Shown: positions 24,513-36,520 of the stretch, one piece after another
Layout of the letters: each line of letters begins with the position of its first letter
How positions within the stretch are numbered: the first letter of the stretch is position 1
Source: Chlorokybus atmophyticus
Lineage: Eukaryota > Streptophyta > Chlorokybophyceae > Chlorokybales > Chlorokybaceae
Assembly: GCA_009103225.1 (NCBI GenBank)
Contig: RHPI01003599.1
Coordinates: 1-64,000 of the forward strand
Reading direction: 5' to 3'
DNA: 64,000 nt
Translations under genes and position numbers: made by a program
The notes under the pieces: model-generated
What the model was told of the DNA's origin: nothing
Databases searched by the model: none
The model's input: the letters and a program-made list of their open reading frames with translations, nothing else

Positions 24513-27500
24513 ATGTCGTTGTTCAAGGCTAGAGACTGGTGGACAGCTCGCTGTGGCGACGGCAGCGAGGAGTTCCACACTGCTGCCCTCTGCGTCGCCA
24601 ATGTGGACAACGACCCTAGCAATGACGGTAGGGCTTGAATTGATGTGTGCTCAATCACCTTGTCAACTGTTGATGCTGGACATGCTGCTCGCAAGCTTAA
24701 CCTATCTGTATGCTGAGCGTTGCGCAATCCGCAGCGAAGATTATTACTGGCAGCTTGGAGGGCATGCTGAGGGTGTTCAAGCCGCAGCAGCGAGACTTCC
24801 GTGTGGAGGATCTGCTGCTGGAGGTTGAGCTGCCGCTGCCCATCTTGCAGCTGGCTGTAGGGCGCTTCAGTGCGTGAGTGCCGCATGCATTGCCCTTGCT
24901 GATATGCTGCTTGACTGCTGAGATGGAGTCACAGAATACGCACAGCATCCATAACACAATGCTCTTTGACAAACATGGCATGATGTATGGTTCGTAGGTA
25001 TAACAAGCATTGTACGAAATATTAGCACAGTTTTGTTGGACAATCTTGAGTGTTGCACTGCAACCTGCAAGTTGACGTCAGGAACGCACACATAACACAT
25101 CATCATACCCATGTCAGCTGTGGTTGGCTGATGCACTGCTTTGGCAGCGCTGCGCCAGGCCAACATGCACTCGCTGTACTCCACCCGAGGCGGCTGGCAG
25201 TCTTTGCGCTTGGTGCAGTAGGCAGTGCCGCTTCTTCCGCTGCCGCGGGTCAGCAGGCAAGCTGCTTGGCGCTAACATTGCTGTACGAGCACCAGCTGGA
25301 GCGCACTGCGTGCAACATGACACATGGCCCTTTTGGTGGCGCTCCCGGTACATGTGGTTGATACTTGAGCCAGAGATTGCATGTGACAGAAGCCATCCAA
25401 TGTCGTGCATGCTCACAAAAGACTGATGACACGCTCAGGTGGTGTGGACTACATATGCGTCCAGTCCATGGATGGGCAGCTGATGTTCTTTGAGCATGAA
25501 GCTCTGGCGTTCACGCGATTCTTGCCGAGTTTTGTTGTGCCTGGCCCGCTGGCCTATTGCCAACGGACAGACACCTTCATCACGTTCAATTCCTCGTTCG
25601 CAGTGGAGTGCTACAAGTGAGAGATGCTGAGCGCACATCAGCATCAGCGTTCCATTGGTCATAGGTTTCCCTCATTGGCAGGTATCAAGTGTTGGCTGTC
25701 TCTTCTGCAGAGCAAAGAGGGGAGCCTGTCGGACTCAATCAGTCCAAGCGCGTGCAGGTTCTGGTTGCTAGTGCAGATGCACATGGACACTATCTGCATG
25801 ATGGCTAATGCGTCGTGATATGACAGTGCGATTGGTCCCTCATCTTGGAGGAGCCTGCTCTGGACGCAAGGATAGGGCGGGTTTCGTCCGGCCTTTTGGC
25901 CAACCAAGTCGACATTGTCGTGTTAAGTACGCGCGCCTCTATGCTGTGGTGGAAACCATGCCAAGTGTGCTGCTTTCCAGTTGTGTAGATGTGCGTGCTT
26001 GAGTTGGCCAGTGCACGCAGACTCGGCTTGTAATCCTGGGTTGGGAGTCTGACAGAATTCTTGTTTCAGCTGAGCGCCAAGTTCTGTGCATACAAGAAAA
26101 TGGTTGCATTCGGTCGCAGAAGCGTCTTGACTACAGTCCTGCGTGCCTCTGTACATACCCGCGTGGGGACAATGGTACTGCTTTGCCAATGCCACAATGC
26201 CATTGAATATTGCATAGAAGCCTGTTGTGGATTAACTGGCTCTTTGACTCACCCTTTTCATCTTTGTTGCGCAGGCATGATGGACAACATTATGGTTGGA
26301 GCAGCAACTGGGTCGTTGCTGGTGTACAGAGAGTCTCAGCTTGCTTGGGCTGCCAAGTATGACGCAGCGCTGGCGGCTCTGGCAGTGTCTTCCTTTGGGT
26401 ACGTGCTGTGGTGCGGCAGCCTCTCCCAAACTGTTCGTTACAGTCAATGGTTGTGTACAGAGGCCTTCGTGGGCTAGTTGTCGGCCTCACGGATGATGGA
26501 CGATTGTCCGTCATGTACATGGGGACGGATCCGGTCTCTCAGGTATGCTTAGCGCTGCATGCACGTGCTTCTAGTTTTGCTGAGTACTATACTGACAGCA
26601 TGATCAGCATGATTCAGGCATGTGAGGTGTGCTTGTTGACTCAACAAGCCATGTTGAGAGAAACTCACTCACGCAGATCTGGGTCAGCTTTTGTCACAAA
26701 TGTCTTACAAGAGCTGACACATGTACGCCTAAGTTCAGTCAATTTGCAACAATGATACGACACATTCTGTAAAGTCGCCGCATCCAACACTGTTTGGACT
26801 GCAACCTGCTGCTAACCAGCAGCTACCATGTTTCTTCCAGGGTGTGAACGCGCCTGCGCCCACCATGGTGGACAATCTGCGGTATGAAGAGATGGACGCC
26901 GAGCATCGCCGTTTGTTGCAGCAGATTAGAGACGTAACTGTCGGTGAGTGATTGCAGTACACCATTGCCAGTCACTCTACAGTGCAAATGTTTTGTATTG
27001 CTTTGTAGACACATCTAGTGCTGACCTTGCTGCCTGCCGCTTCAGATGGCAAACAGGAACCTGCGAATGCGTTGGTCCTGCGTGCTCAAGTCCCAACTAG
27101 GCTAGATTCTGGCACAGAGGTGATTATTATGTTGGAGTGACCGCAAGCTGCTGTACTGAATGCTGCAACGCTTACACTAGTCAGTAACTGCTATCAACTT
27201 CTGATTGCAGGATGAGCCACACCATGGCACGACTTCGCAAGCAACAGTTACTGCTCGCCTGTTTTTGAACTACACCGGCAGGGACACTATCCAAAACATA
27301 CAAGTTGCTGTCAGCGTGCCGCTGCCGATTGCGTGTGCACAGGAGACATTTACCATTGCTTCTCTCGGTACATATTCCTCATCTTGCACAGCAATTGCCC
27401 AACATGCCATAAGTTGCATTGCTAAACAAACTGACCCACTTGCCTTTGTAGCTGGCGGTCAGCGCACCCCTGCAATAGTTCCCATTGAGCTCAGTTGGGC

Positions 27501-29043
27501 TTCATCAAGTCAAGGGCTTGCTGCACCATGGTTCACATCAGCACACGTGGCAGTAACGTATGTCACCAACGACGGAGCCCCGCGCACTGCGAGTTGTGAA
27601 CTTCACTTACCACTCGCTCTCTTTGCACAGTCTGTACCTCCGGTGAAGAAGGCAGGCTACAAGGTACACTGCACCTCAAGCAGTAGCATGTTTTGTGTTA
27701 TAGATGAGCGCTTTGCATGCTTGGCAGGTAATACGAGCTTGACAACATGGCATGGTTCTTGCAGATCACACTGGACACAAACCGAGATCCCGTTGACTTG
27801 ACAGAGTTGTTTGATGACTTTGTGCCGTCCACGAGCGATGGTGGAGGTAGTGTGTTGTCCCTAAGGTACCGCTCAGGGCATGACTGCACCATACTCGTAT
27901 CCAAAAGCGCAGGTAAGCAGATTGCTGTGTGACAACAGTATGGTTTGACCACCTCAACGAACATTGCCAACTTGCAGGTCGTTATCGGCTGCAGTCCAGC
28001 ACGTTCGAGGCTCTGTGGCTGCTGTCGCATGAGCTCTGTCATCGATTGACAGCGCACTACAATGCCATCGAGCAATCAAAAACAAAGAAGCTGCAATCCT
28101 TTGCCATCACTTTCGAGGAACCTTTGCCGCTTCAAGATTACTTCGCAGTCGTGGACGCGCACTTCAACGTGCGAAACTAGGCAGCATGCGTGTTCTCCGT
28201 CCATTCTCACGGTGTATCTCACAATCTGTACTGGCAGGCACGCATGGCGATGGCAACCGCAAGCAAGCTGGTTGATGACAAATCAACACAACTGAGAGCT
28301 ATTCAGAAGCGGCTGTTAGTGCGATTCCGAGACAAAACTCCTGCCTCATTGACACATCTGGACCTGTTGTTCCAGGTACATGGTGATGACAGCAATGCCC
28401 GTGATGTTGCTTGTGGTTGTTGATGTGACTGAATGCAGGGCGCATACGAGCAACTATCAGAGGCCATAGAGCAGCTGGAGTCCTGTCAGAGAGATACACA
28501 ACAAGCAGCAGTGCGCTTGGCCGGTGGCACTCGCGTCATGTTGCTGCTTCTGAGGTGTGTATGTCCTCCATCAAAGAAACGACTATGTATTGCACTTGTA
28601 CACATAGCAATCAATGCGTGAAGTAAATGTGGCATGCGCAGGTTGAAATGCAAGCTTAGCGATGCAGAATGCGCAGTGTTGGAAAGCTATTTGCCGCCTG
28701 TATTGGACGAAAGCGCTGAGCAGGTGAGAGAGATGCGTGTACTGGACCAACAATAACCACAAGTTGTTGGGTACTGCTTACCATGTTGGCAATGGCATTC
28801 CAGCTGCAAGATGCACTATACAATGAAGCTGAGAGGTCACACTTGTAACAGGGCTGGGAGGAGACAACAGAAGCAGCTCTGCAGTATCTGTCGCGGACAG
28901 TTTTTGCGAAGCACGCAAAGGAGGGTTTTAGTGTGCAGCTCCAAGAGCCTCTCCAAGACACGGTCAAGCTAAAAAAGCAGATTACCAATCTGTGCGAGAA
29001 GCTAGCATCAGGCGCTTCGCTGATTAAGCAGAGTAAACAATAA
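24513..29043 (+). CDS. BBS9: BBS9 / PTHB1, BBSome subunit
   Basis: Subunit of the BBSome, the coat complex that moves membrane proteins in and out of cilia. Nineteen exons: 24513-24627, 24735-24873, 25148-25347, 25439-25616, 25682-25757, 25827-25926, 26070-26174, 26275-26398, 26461-26542, 26841-26943, 27046-27119, 27211-27367, 27452-27663, 27765-27912, 27978-28168, 28238-28375, 28439-28554, 28642-28723 and 28852-29043. They total 2532 bases, 843 residues, with every phase consistent and GT-AG sites. The start MSLFKARDWWTARCG is nearly identical to vertebrate BBS9. Family landmarks: LLYEHQLERTACNMT, VQSMDGQLMFFEHEA, FLPSFVVPGPLAY (beta-propeller), YRLQSSTFEALWLL, QLRAIQKRLLVRFRDKTPA (C-terminal helices) and a final LKKQITNLCEKL. 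The whole gene looks intact. Its presence implies the organism builds cilia or recently did. Confidence 0.97.
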
Positions 29044-29825
29044 TAATGTACTGCCAACGAGCAAGCTGCTGGCCAAGTTGCAACTGATCAATATTGTCAT
29101 GGGGTCAGCGATCCTGATGTCCCACAGCTGTTGCTTGCTGTTGTCTGCTGTCACACAGCACATCCAGCATGCATATACTCATATGCGTTCTATTCTAATG
29201 TGCACGCAAGCGTGGTCAAAGCCCTGCTGATTGTGCCTGTGTTGCACACATCAGCAGGGCTTTGACCGAAGCCGTGGGCGCATAGATGGTGCGGGTGGAT
29301 CATGTGCAAGCATGAGCATTCATTGTTGAAAAGTTACATTACTTGCGGCACACATCAAGAGTCATCGCTGGTGTCATGCTTGCAACCTGATGACTTGCAG
29401 TGCCTGGATGGAGAGTTGCTTGGATGCAAATGACATCAGTTGAAGGGGCCACAAGGTGGATCACAATGGAATGCACAAGCCACAAACAGCTGCAATAAGC
29501 TGAATCAAATGTATGCAATCCATGTGTAGGGTTTACAGCTCACACAATGCTCGGGCACCCCCGGACATTTTAGCACGCCCTACACAGCGAAAGAAACAAA
29601 CAACTGCATCACAATTTGCCATTAGGAGAAAGGACTCCACGCTCCTACTGGATGACCACCACAGCCCACATCACACACGCCACAGTGCAGGGCTGTACAA
29701 GACAACTAAACTGTCACTTCTTGAGAAGGACTGCCATCAGCTGCCCCAAAACACCAACACACCAAAACTGCTTTATTGCGTGCTATATACACAACCGGCC
29801 TCGTCTCCAAGCTACAACGCCTTGG
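29044..29825. other. Intergenic region, convergent 3' ends
   Basis: Between the BBS9 stop (+) and the stop of the small unknown gene (-). Apart from the hairpin at 29214-29267 I see no gene or repeat. Confidence 0.6.
29214..29267 (+). ncRNA. Perfect 17-bp hairpin downstream of BBS9
   Basis: GGTCAAAGCCCTGCTGA at 29214-29230 is followed after a 20-base loop by its exact reverse complement at 29251-29267. It starts 171 bases past the BBS9 stop, so it is probably in the 3' untranslated region or just beyond. A stable stem of this kind may mark 3' processing or be a small-RNA precursor. The structure is seen; any function is a guess. Confidence 0.45.
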
Positions 29826-30735
29826 TCACCTACTACTACTGCGCTGCAAGGAGGAGGCAACAAACCCGGGCAGCGACTCGGGGTAGAACAGCTGGCGCAC
29901 GGCCCAAAGGTCCACAACTCCATTTGAGACCCCCACACACGGCGTGTACTGCCGCACATTCATCTGCGGCGTCTTCGGCAACAGCTGCTGCAAACCGAGC
30001 CGAGACTCGCGCAAGATCCCCGTCGCTGCTGTCATGAGCATCTTGCCTTTGCCTTTGGAGGATGAAAGCAGCCTCGATGAACTTGATGACTGAGCTGTTG
30101 TAATGTTGTTGTGTGCATTCGAGCTCAATGCCGGTGGCCTCTCAATTGATCGCTGCACTTGTGTGATGGCAGTTGTGTTGTGCTTCGCATCGGATGAGCT
30201 GTTGAGGCCCTTCACTCTGTTGTAAAGGTAGCGAGGCAGTCGCATTGACTCTTTAACAAGACGGTTTGCCCTCGTGCGCGAAACTGGGTTCTTGAATATC
30301 CTCATGTTTAGCCTGTACACTCGCCGATATATCCGATGGAAGCCGTATGTCTGCAAAAGAGGCTCAATCAGTTGGTTATGTACGGCCATCAACCGAAGTC
30401 GGAGAATAGGCCGTAAGCATGCACAGAACAGTTTAGACCAGGTTCGATTCAAGATCTCATCTACTCAGTAAGCCATCTGCCAGCTGGCGCACAACTTAAC
30501 AATCGCACGTAACAATCCAGAGGGTCAAGTTGAATGTTTCTTAGCAAACAACTGTAGCAAACAAGAAGAAAGAAAGCTGGTCATTCTCGCCGTAGCCCTC
30601 AACGAGCCAAGCAGTCCAGCGCATGCGCGTAAATGTGCGAACCAATTGACTCACCTTTGCGACGCCGAAAACGACAACCTTCTTTGCCAGGCTGAACAGC
30701 ACCAGCTTCGAGATGATCGCCAACGGCATAGGCAT
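29826..30735 (-). CDS. Small unknown protein
   Basis: Two exons (30655-30735 and 29826-30350) joined by a strong donor (CAAAG/GTGAGT) and a pyrimidine-rich acceptor give 201 residues in frame. I do not recognise the family. The first 30 residues are hydrophobic and could be a membrane anchor or a targeting signal. They are followed by a basic, tyrosine-rich segment (YGFHRIYRRVYRLNMRIF, then RLVKESMRLPRYLYNRVKGL). The second half is Ser/Asn-rich and of low complexity. Two in-frame ATGs six bases apart could start it; the outer one is given. It is divergent to the TIMMDC1-like gene, 733 bases away. Confidence 0.6.
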
Positions 30736-31468
30736 GATGACGACGATGAAGGGAAATGCTGAGGTGGTTGTTTACGCTCGATCTCAGATACTACACTATA
30801 CTGAACTTTTCCTGTTGCAGAGCCAACCAATGCACAAATACAGCAAGCTGCAGCCTAGGGTTTCGCCTGCTCCATGCTGTTTCGGCTCCCTTCTTCTGGA
30901 TGCTTCCGCTCGTGCTGTTGCCTCGCGTCAGGTCAACAGTGGCAGAGCGTGGGCGCCGTCGACAAACACAAGCCCCAGGCAAATTTGTAGTAGTCCTCAC
31001 AGCCAAGAGTGCAACAGCCGCAAGCACACACGCCGCCAACAACGATGACGGCGACAACGGCAATGACAAGGACAGCACGGAAGTGAGCATATGACAAGTG
31101 ACGCGGTACTGAAGTCAGCTCTGTGTTGTGCGGCAACGCACAAGCTCAAGCTGAAGCGATACTCTACTACTCTGGCACACATATCGAGCGGAGACATATA
31201 TATCCATAGTCTAATGGTCTAATCTACAGTCTCTGTTTAAGAGTACTGACAGGGTTTGCAATAAGAATACGTGCAAAGTGTACCTGCAGCGGCGGCGGCG
31301 GCGGTGCTCTGTGCGTCGTGTGTGAACGCTAGCGTTTTGGTTGTATGGGTGTGGGTGCTGCGGGGTTGCTGTTGCTGATAGGCGGAGAGGAGAACGACAG
31401 TATCAGCTAGGGTGTGGATTTCTCTCCGAAAAAAAGACAACACCAGCAGCGACGAAACGGCAGGCAGT
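30736..31468. promoter_or_regulatory. Divergent intergenic region
   Basis: Separates the start of the small unknown gene (-) from the TIMMDC1-like gene (+). It should hold both promoters. A GGC triplet run lies near 31290. No defined motif could be supported. Confidence 0.4.
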
Positions 31469-32881
31469 ATGGATAAGGCGTTCAAGACGGTGAAGGAGGG
31501 AGAGCAGGTCAGTCATTCAAGCGGCGGTGAATGCGTTGTTTGACTGCATGTCCGTACGCAGGTCCATGCGCAGGTACATGCGAACTGTGTCTCTCCTTCT
31601 TGACAACCGCGCGATTGCACTTGTCACACATGCAATCGCCATGCCATGGTGGGCCTTCGATCAATCACATACACGCGCATGCACGCAGGCTCCTCCGGCG
31701 CCGGACGCGTTTGTTGAGTGGGCCGCATTGACCAGCTTCGGCCTCATGCTGGGCACATGGATAGGCGTCGCACGAGAAGCCCTCGACATCAACGTAAGAG
31801 AGAGTATTCAGCAGAAGCATCGTTTGTCACGCTGTGAGATTAGAGAGAGTGCACGTGTGTCATTGCATTATACTTTGTGCAGCGTGAGCAGCGTGCGAAG
31901 GGTGCGCCGGAGGAGTTGGCTGGCGAGACTGCTGCGGCGCGACGCACGCGACTGATGCACGCGTACAGAGACGAGCAGTACAGACGACTGCACAGAATGG
32001 CGTGGGCAGGAGCAAAGGGCGCAGCAAAGGTGTGTGCGCGTGCACACTTACATTCCCACATACAAATCCATGCTCGCACGCACTGTACTAACACAAGCAC
32101 ATACACCTTGTGTGTGCGCGTGTGCAAGCAAACCCAATTGCGCGTGTGCCTGCGTGCCTTCAGGCGCGTGTGCGTGCGTGTGCGTATGTGTCTTGCAGGA
32201 CCTTGTGGTGATGATGATGTGTGCTGTTGCACAGGTGGGTGGGTTTGTTGGGGTGTTCAGCGGGGTGCAAAAGTACCTGGAGTACCAGAGGCACAAGCGG
32301 GATGCGTTGAACTATGTTGCCGCGGGTGCTGCAGCTGTCACCGCCTCCTCTCTAATACGTAAGTGCGGGTTGTCAATGGTGTATGGTACTCAGAATCTAC
32401 TCAGCAGCACAGCGCGTGTTGTTGCAACCTGCGTTTAACACTGTTGTATTGGTGTGTACGTGTGCAGAAGGCGGGTCACCAGTGCAGAAGCTTCGCACGC
32501 TGGGGTCTGGTTTGCTAATCTCTACCGCCGTGTGCTTTCCTTTGGGTAAAGATGGTTTTACATTCTGCACACGTTCGCATGCCGACATGCATATGCACCC
32601 ACATGTGCACACATCCACGCGCACTTGCGCGCACACATGCATGCGCTTTTACGCATGCGTACTTGGACATGCACACAAGTGTTTGAGTTTGCATTATTTC
32701 AATCAGTGTTTGGCTGTTAGGTTACGCCGTAAGCAAGCTTCAGGACAAGTTTGACGACGACGACACTACCAGCTCTGGAGTCAACACGCAAGCTGAGGCC
32801 GCGGAGGAGGTTCAGGACTATGCCGGGAAGTCGATAGAGGTGCTGCAGGACAGCTTGAAAAAGCGCCAACAACAAGAATAG
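31469..32881 (+). CDS. TIMMDC1-like mitochondrial complex I assembly factor
   Basis: Tim17/22/23-family membrane protein; TIMMDC1 helps assemble respiratory complex I in the inner mitochondrial membrane. Exons: 31469-31507, 31689-31793, 31883-32029, 32235-32358, 32468-32545 and 32721-32881, giving 217 residues with consistent phases. Four hydrophobic, glycine-rich segments are visible: SFGLMLGTWIGVA, VGGFVGVFSGVQKYL, NYVAAGAAAVTASSLI and LGSGLLISTAVCFPLGYA. Between the first two lies the charged DEQYRRLHRMAWAGAKGAAK stretch, and VQKYLEYQRHKRDALNYVAAG matches the TIMMDC1 pattern. An upstream acceptor in the fourth exon would add a short DLVVMMM segment, which I judge less likely. The C-terminal tail is acidic and soluble. 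The family call is from pattern memory; a generic Tim17-domain protein is the alternative. Confidence 0.75.
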
Positions 32882-33520
32882 TATTAGCTCAGTATCTGTT
32901 AGCTTCTTCACCAAGTCATGTTGGGTGCCGCCACCACTATCAACATTACAGCAACACCTTGTTGCAACCTCGCCATGTGACTCTTGAATACACTTGCGAG
33001 GGCATCGCGTACCCACATTGGTTTCATGGTGGGTAATAGCTGGTTAAGATATGCCCTTGACACGACAGTGCCGTGCTGTGCTAAACGCGTCCAGAAACAC
33101 CTTCATGTATTCGGAATTGGCAAGCACAATTGACTTAAGAGGTAAGAATGTGCACTGCTGTGGAAGCTAATGTGGTCTCCTTCTCCTGGTGAGACCACTC
33201 GCATGGATTGATTCGGCTCAGTGGGGATGTACTGAATTTCGCCCAACAACCCCACATCATCGGCCTTGCACTTTTGCGCGCCCTGGCACGCCTTTCGGCT
33301 TCAAGAGATTTGCAGCAACCTTTGCACTAGTCTTTCTCCCACGTGGCGCTCTGCAACGCGCTTTGCACCATCATCACGCAGGGGAGGAGGAAGAAGAGAC
33401 CTCATAACTATCATCCTCACTGTACAATGGTAGAGCATGCAACCTCATGACTGCTATTTCAATTTGAGTGGGGTGCATTACAAATCCATCAACAATAGGC
33501 TCCTTTTGTGTGTATGTGTA
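32882..33520. other. Intergenic region, convergent 3' ends
   Basis: Lies between the stops of the TIMMDC1-like gene (+) and the exchanger gene (-). No gene or notable repeat seen. Confidence 0.6.
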
Positions 33521-33836
33521 TCACCTATCCGGCTGGCGTGGCGGGTCATAACTGAAAGCGTCTTCTAGATCGCTCATCTCAGCGTCATACTGGCCTGCGA
33601 GGGCACCTCCACTGTTGTTGTTGTTGTTGTTTCGCGCGCCGCCGCTACCGCTACTGCTACTGAGCTCTACGCGTCCTCCCGGCGTGCTGAACAGCGGCTG
33701 CATCACGCGCTGGTCAAAGCTCTTCCACATGCGATGCGCGCCCGACACGGGAGTGAAGTCCACCTCATCATCATCATCATCCTCGACAATATCAACACCG
33801 TTCCTGCTCCTCCTACCAGTCTCACTGCTGAGACAC

Positions 33837-33871
<35 letters not shown>

Positions 33872-36520
33872 AGTTACTATCACACCACAACAATATGAGA
33901 GTCGAATACCCCAATATATGTACCTTGTTGGTGTGAGTGTTTCGTACACGCCTGTTGTGTTGGGGTCGCCGCGTAGTCCCGCGACAGCGAGCGTGGGTCC
34001 CGTGGCGGCGCCGAGCACAATGGTGGAGGTGACCACGATGAAGAGCGTCGTAGTCTCGAGGGCGCGGCTGTGCGTGGGCAGGTTCACCGCCAGCGCGTAC
34101 GCGATCGCGCCGCGCAAGCCGCACATCCACATCACCAGCTGCATTGGCGTCGTGATCTTCTGCCTCCTGTGTGTGGGCACACGTGGGTGTGTGCACGCGC
34201 ATGTGCATGTGTGGGCCTGTGAGCCCATGCATATACGCCTGGGCGCATGCCTGAGTGAGTGTGCGCGTGCGTGCGCTCGTGCATGTGTGCTTGTATAATC
34301 TTGTGTTTCTGCGTCTGGTTGCAGCAGACACGATGAAGCAAGCAGTTGAGTAATAACTCATCAACCTACCTTGTCCTGTTTGCGAGGGCTGAGAGAGGGA
34401 ACACGTTGAGCGCGCGACCAATGAGGCAGAGCGGTACTGTTGCCGTGATCATTGCAATGTCCCACACATGCTTGAACACAATGACCTGTACACCAATGCA
34501 CACACATGCTCGGTTGGCCACTGATACACTTCTCTGCTTATGTATGCATCACACTTGCCTGCAAGCCCAGGTACGCAAACACGAAAGTCTCAGCAAGGAA
34601 GGCGATGGACTCAAATGCGTGCTTCGAGCTGGACTTGGCCGCGCTCGAAACGTTGTGATAGCCGTAGTGAGCGTGGCAGATCCCGGTGAAGAATAGCGCC
34701 ATGATGCCAGACAACTGCAAATGGAACATCGTCATGAACACCACCACTAACAACAACAGCACCAGCAACAACAAGGGCAGCGGTTGTGAACATGAACACC
34801 ATTTACAGATTACTTTTTCACCTGCATTGCTTCGGCTATGAGGTACGCAAAGTACGCGGTGAGGATCACGAGTGACAGCTCAAACTTGCTGTTGGAAGTG
34901 TCCATATCAATCGCCTGCGAGGCCATGATTTACATGGTTATGAGAACCGGTTGTTCTCGGCTTGTTGATCACATAAGCTACCTTACACTCAATGGTCCAT
35001 ACCTTTAGCATGAGAGCGGCTAGCAGTGCTACCGCAACACCCACAAGGATGGATCCCAGCGACACAACAAAAAACCAACCTGCAACAGACACCACACACA
35101 AGTTAGAGCCACGCATGCCATATGGCTATACTCAATGTGTGACATACAAAGTAAGAAACTAATGATGTGTAGTGCTCACCAAAAGCGATCCCCATGGTTG
35201 GCAAACTGAACTCGACAGGCGCAGGGGACGGAGCTGAGCCGCCGCTGCCGCGTGAACCTGGTGCAGAGTAGAATGACTCGAAGGTGCGGAACAGCACGAT
35301 GGCCACGGCGTCGTTCAGCACGCTCTCCCCGAACACCACGTTGTACAGCAGTGGCGGCGCGTTCAAATCTGTTGCGTAATAAGAACATGTTTTTGAGTGA
35401 AATTACTGTTTGCGCACGCGAGCGTGCACGCGCACATATACACACGCACACACGCGCATGTGCTCGTGTTTGTGTACATGCATGTGCGATACATATACAC
35501 GCACACCCTTGTGTGCTTGCAGGTGTGCATGTGCGGTTGCACGCGTGCAAGCGGACATGTGCACACGCAGGCATACATTCACACACGCGCGCGCATGCCC
35601 GTATGCGCACACCTGCGAAGATGGCCAATGTGGCCACAGGGTCAATCGCGGATATGAGCGACCCGAACATCATGCTTTCCAGCAAAGGCGCGTCTTCAGA
35701 CAGCTCCTTAACCAGCCCCAACGCGTACAATCCATACAGCCCCAAACCCACTACCATCGTGCTGATGATCGTGCCCACCACGGCAAACAGGTTGATCGAT
35801 GTGAAGTTCCTGAAGAAATCCTGCACAGATGTATTGGTACGTGCATTGTTATGTGAGAGAAGGGATGGGTGTGAACACTCTCACCCTTTTTTTCAGGGTG
35901 AAGCCGGCAATGTAGATGATGGGTGGGAGGAAGCCGTAGAAGAATGCGCCTGGCTGGAAGCGCAGCGGCTTCTCAGAGAACTGCGGCGCAAACTTCGCTA
36001 TCACCCCAAACACCATGCCCAGCAGCATGGCAGCCCCTGTGTACGTGTGCGCGCGTGTGTATGTGTGTATACGCGTGCATGCATGCATATGCACGTGTGA
36101 CAAATGCGTGCGAGTGCGCAATGGTATTAGTGCGTGCGTGCATGCATGCATAAGCACGTGCACACGTACGGACAAATGCGTGCAAGTGTAATTATGTGTG
36201 TTTGTGCGTGCCGGTGTGTCCATGCATGTAAGCTTTACACATGCAGGCGTGTCAATGCTGTCAACTGCTGAAATGCTACGCAGTGTTCACCGCATGTGTC
36301 CCATTATCACCATCCTCATACCACTGGTTTCTCCTCATTGTCATCATTATCGTCGTCATGAGTATTCCATTCTAGCTGACTGACCTGAGTCTGGGAGAAA
36401 GAGCGACAGCCGGAACTTCTTGATGGCATAGGCGGCGACGACACAGATTATGAGGAGGATGTTGCATAGGAGGAGGTCTCTCGCCACGCCCTGCCCCTTC
36501 AGGTACGACGGGTCCGTCAT
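33521..36520 (-). CDS. Na+/H+ exchanger, NHE8-like (CPA1 family)
   Basis: Exchanges Na+ or K+ for protons across a membrane. NHE8 relatives work in Golgi and endosomal membranes. Ten exons: 36385-36520, 35885-36036, 35613-35820, 35180-35368, 35003-35079, 34822-34914, 34559-34714, 34370-34485, 33924-34166 and 33521-33827, giving 558 residues in frame. Landmarks: FLPPIIYIAGFTLKKRDFF (the amiloride-site region), FGSLISAIDPVATLAIF, VVFGESVLNDAVAIVLF, HAHYGYHNVSS, FLAETFVFAYLGLQ and MCGLRGAIAYALAVNLP. The SAIDPVAT form is closest to NHE8. The intron after FAYLGLQ has a GC donor (CAG/GCAAGT). The C-terminal tail has an acidic run and a Ser/Gly/Asn-rich region. Introns are packed with alternating GT/GC repeats. 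The N-terminus is short, about 45 residues before the second exon. Confidence 0.94.
33838..33868. repeat. (CA)n microsatellite in an exchanger intron
   Basis: Roughly fifteen CA units in the last intron of the NHE8-like gene, immediately upstream of the final exon on the coding strand. It sits in the pyrimidine-tract position of that acceptor when read on the minus strand as (TG)n. Confidence 0.9.
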
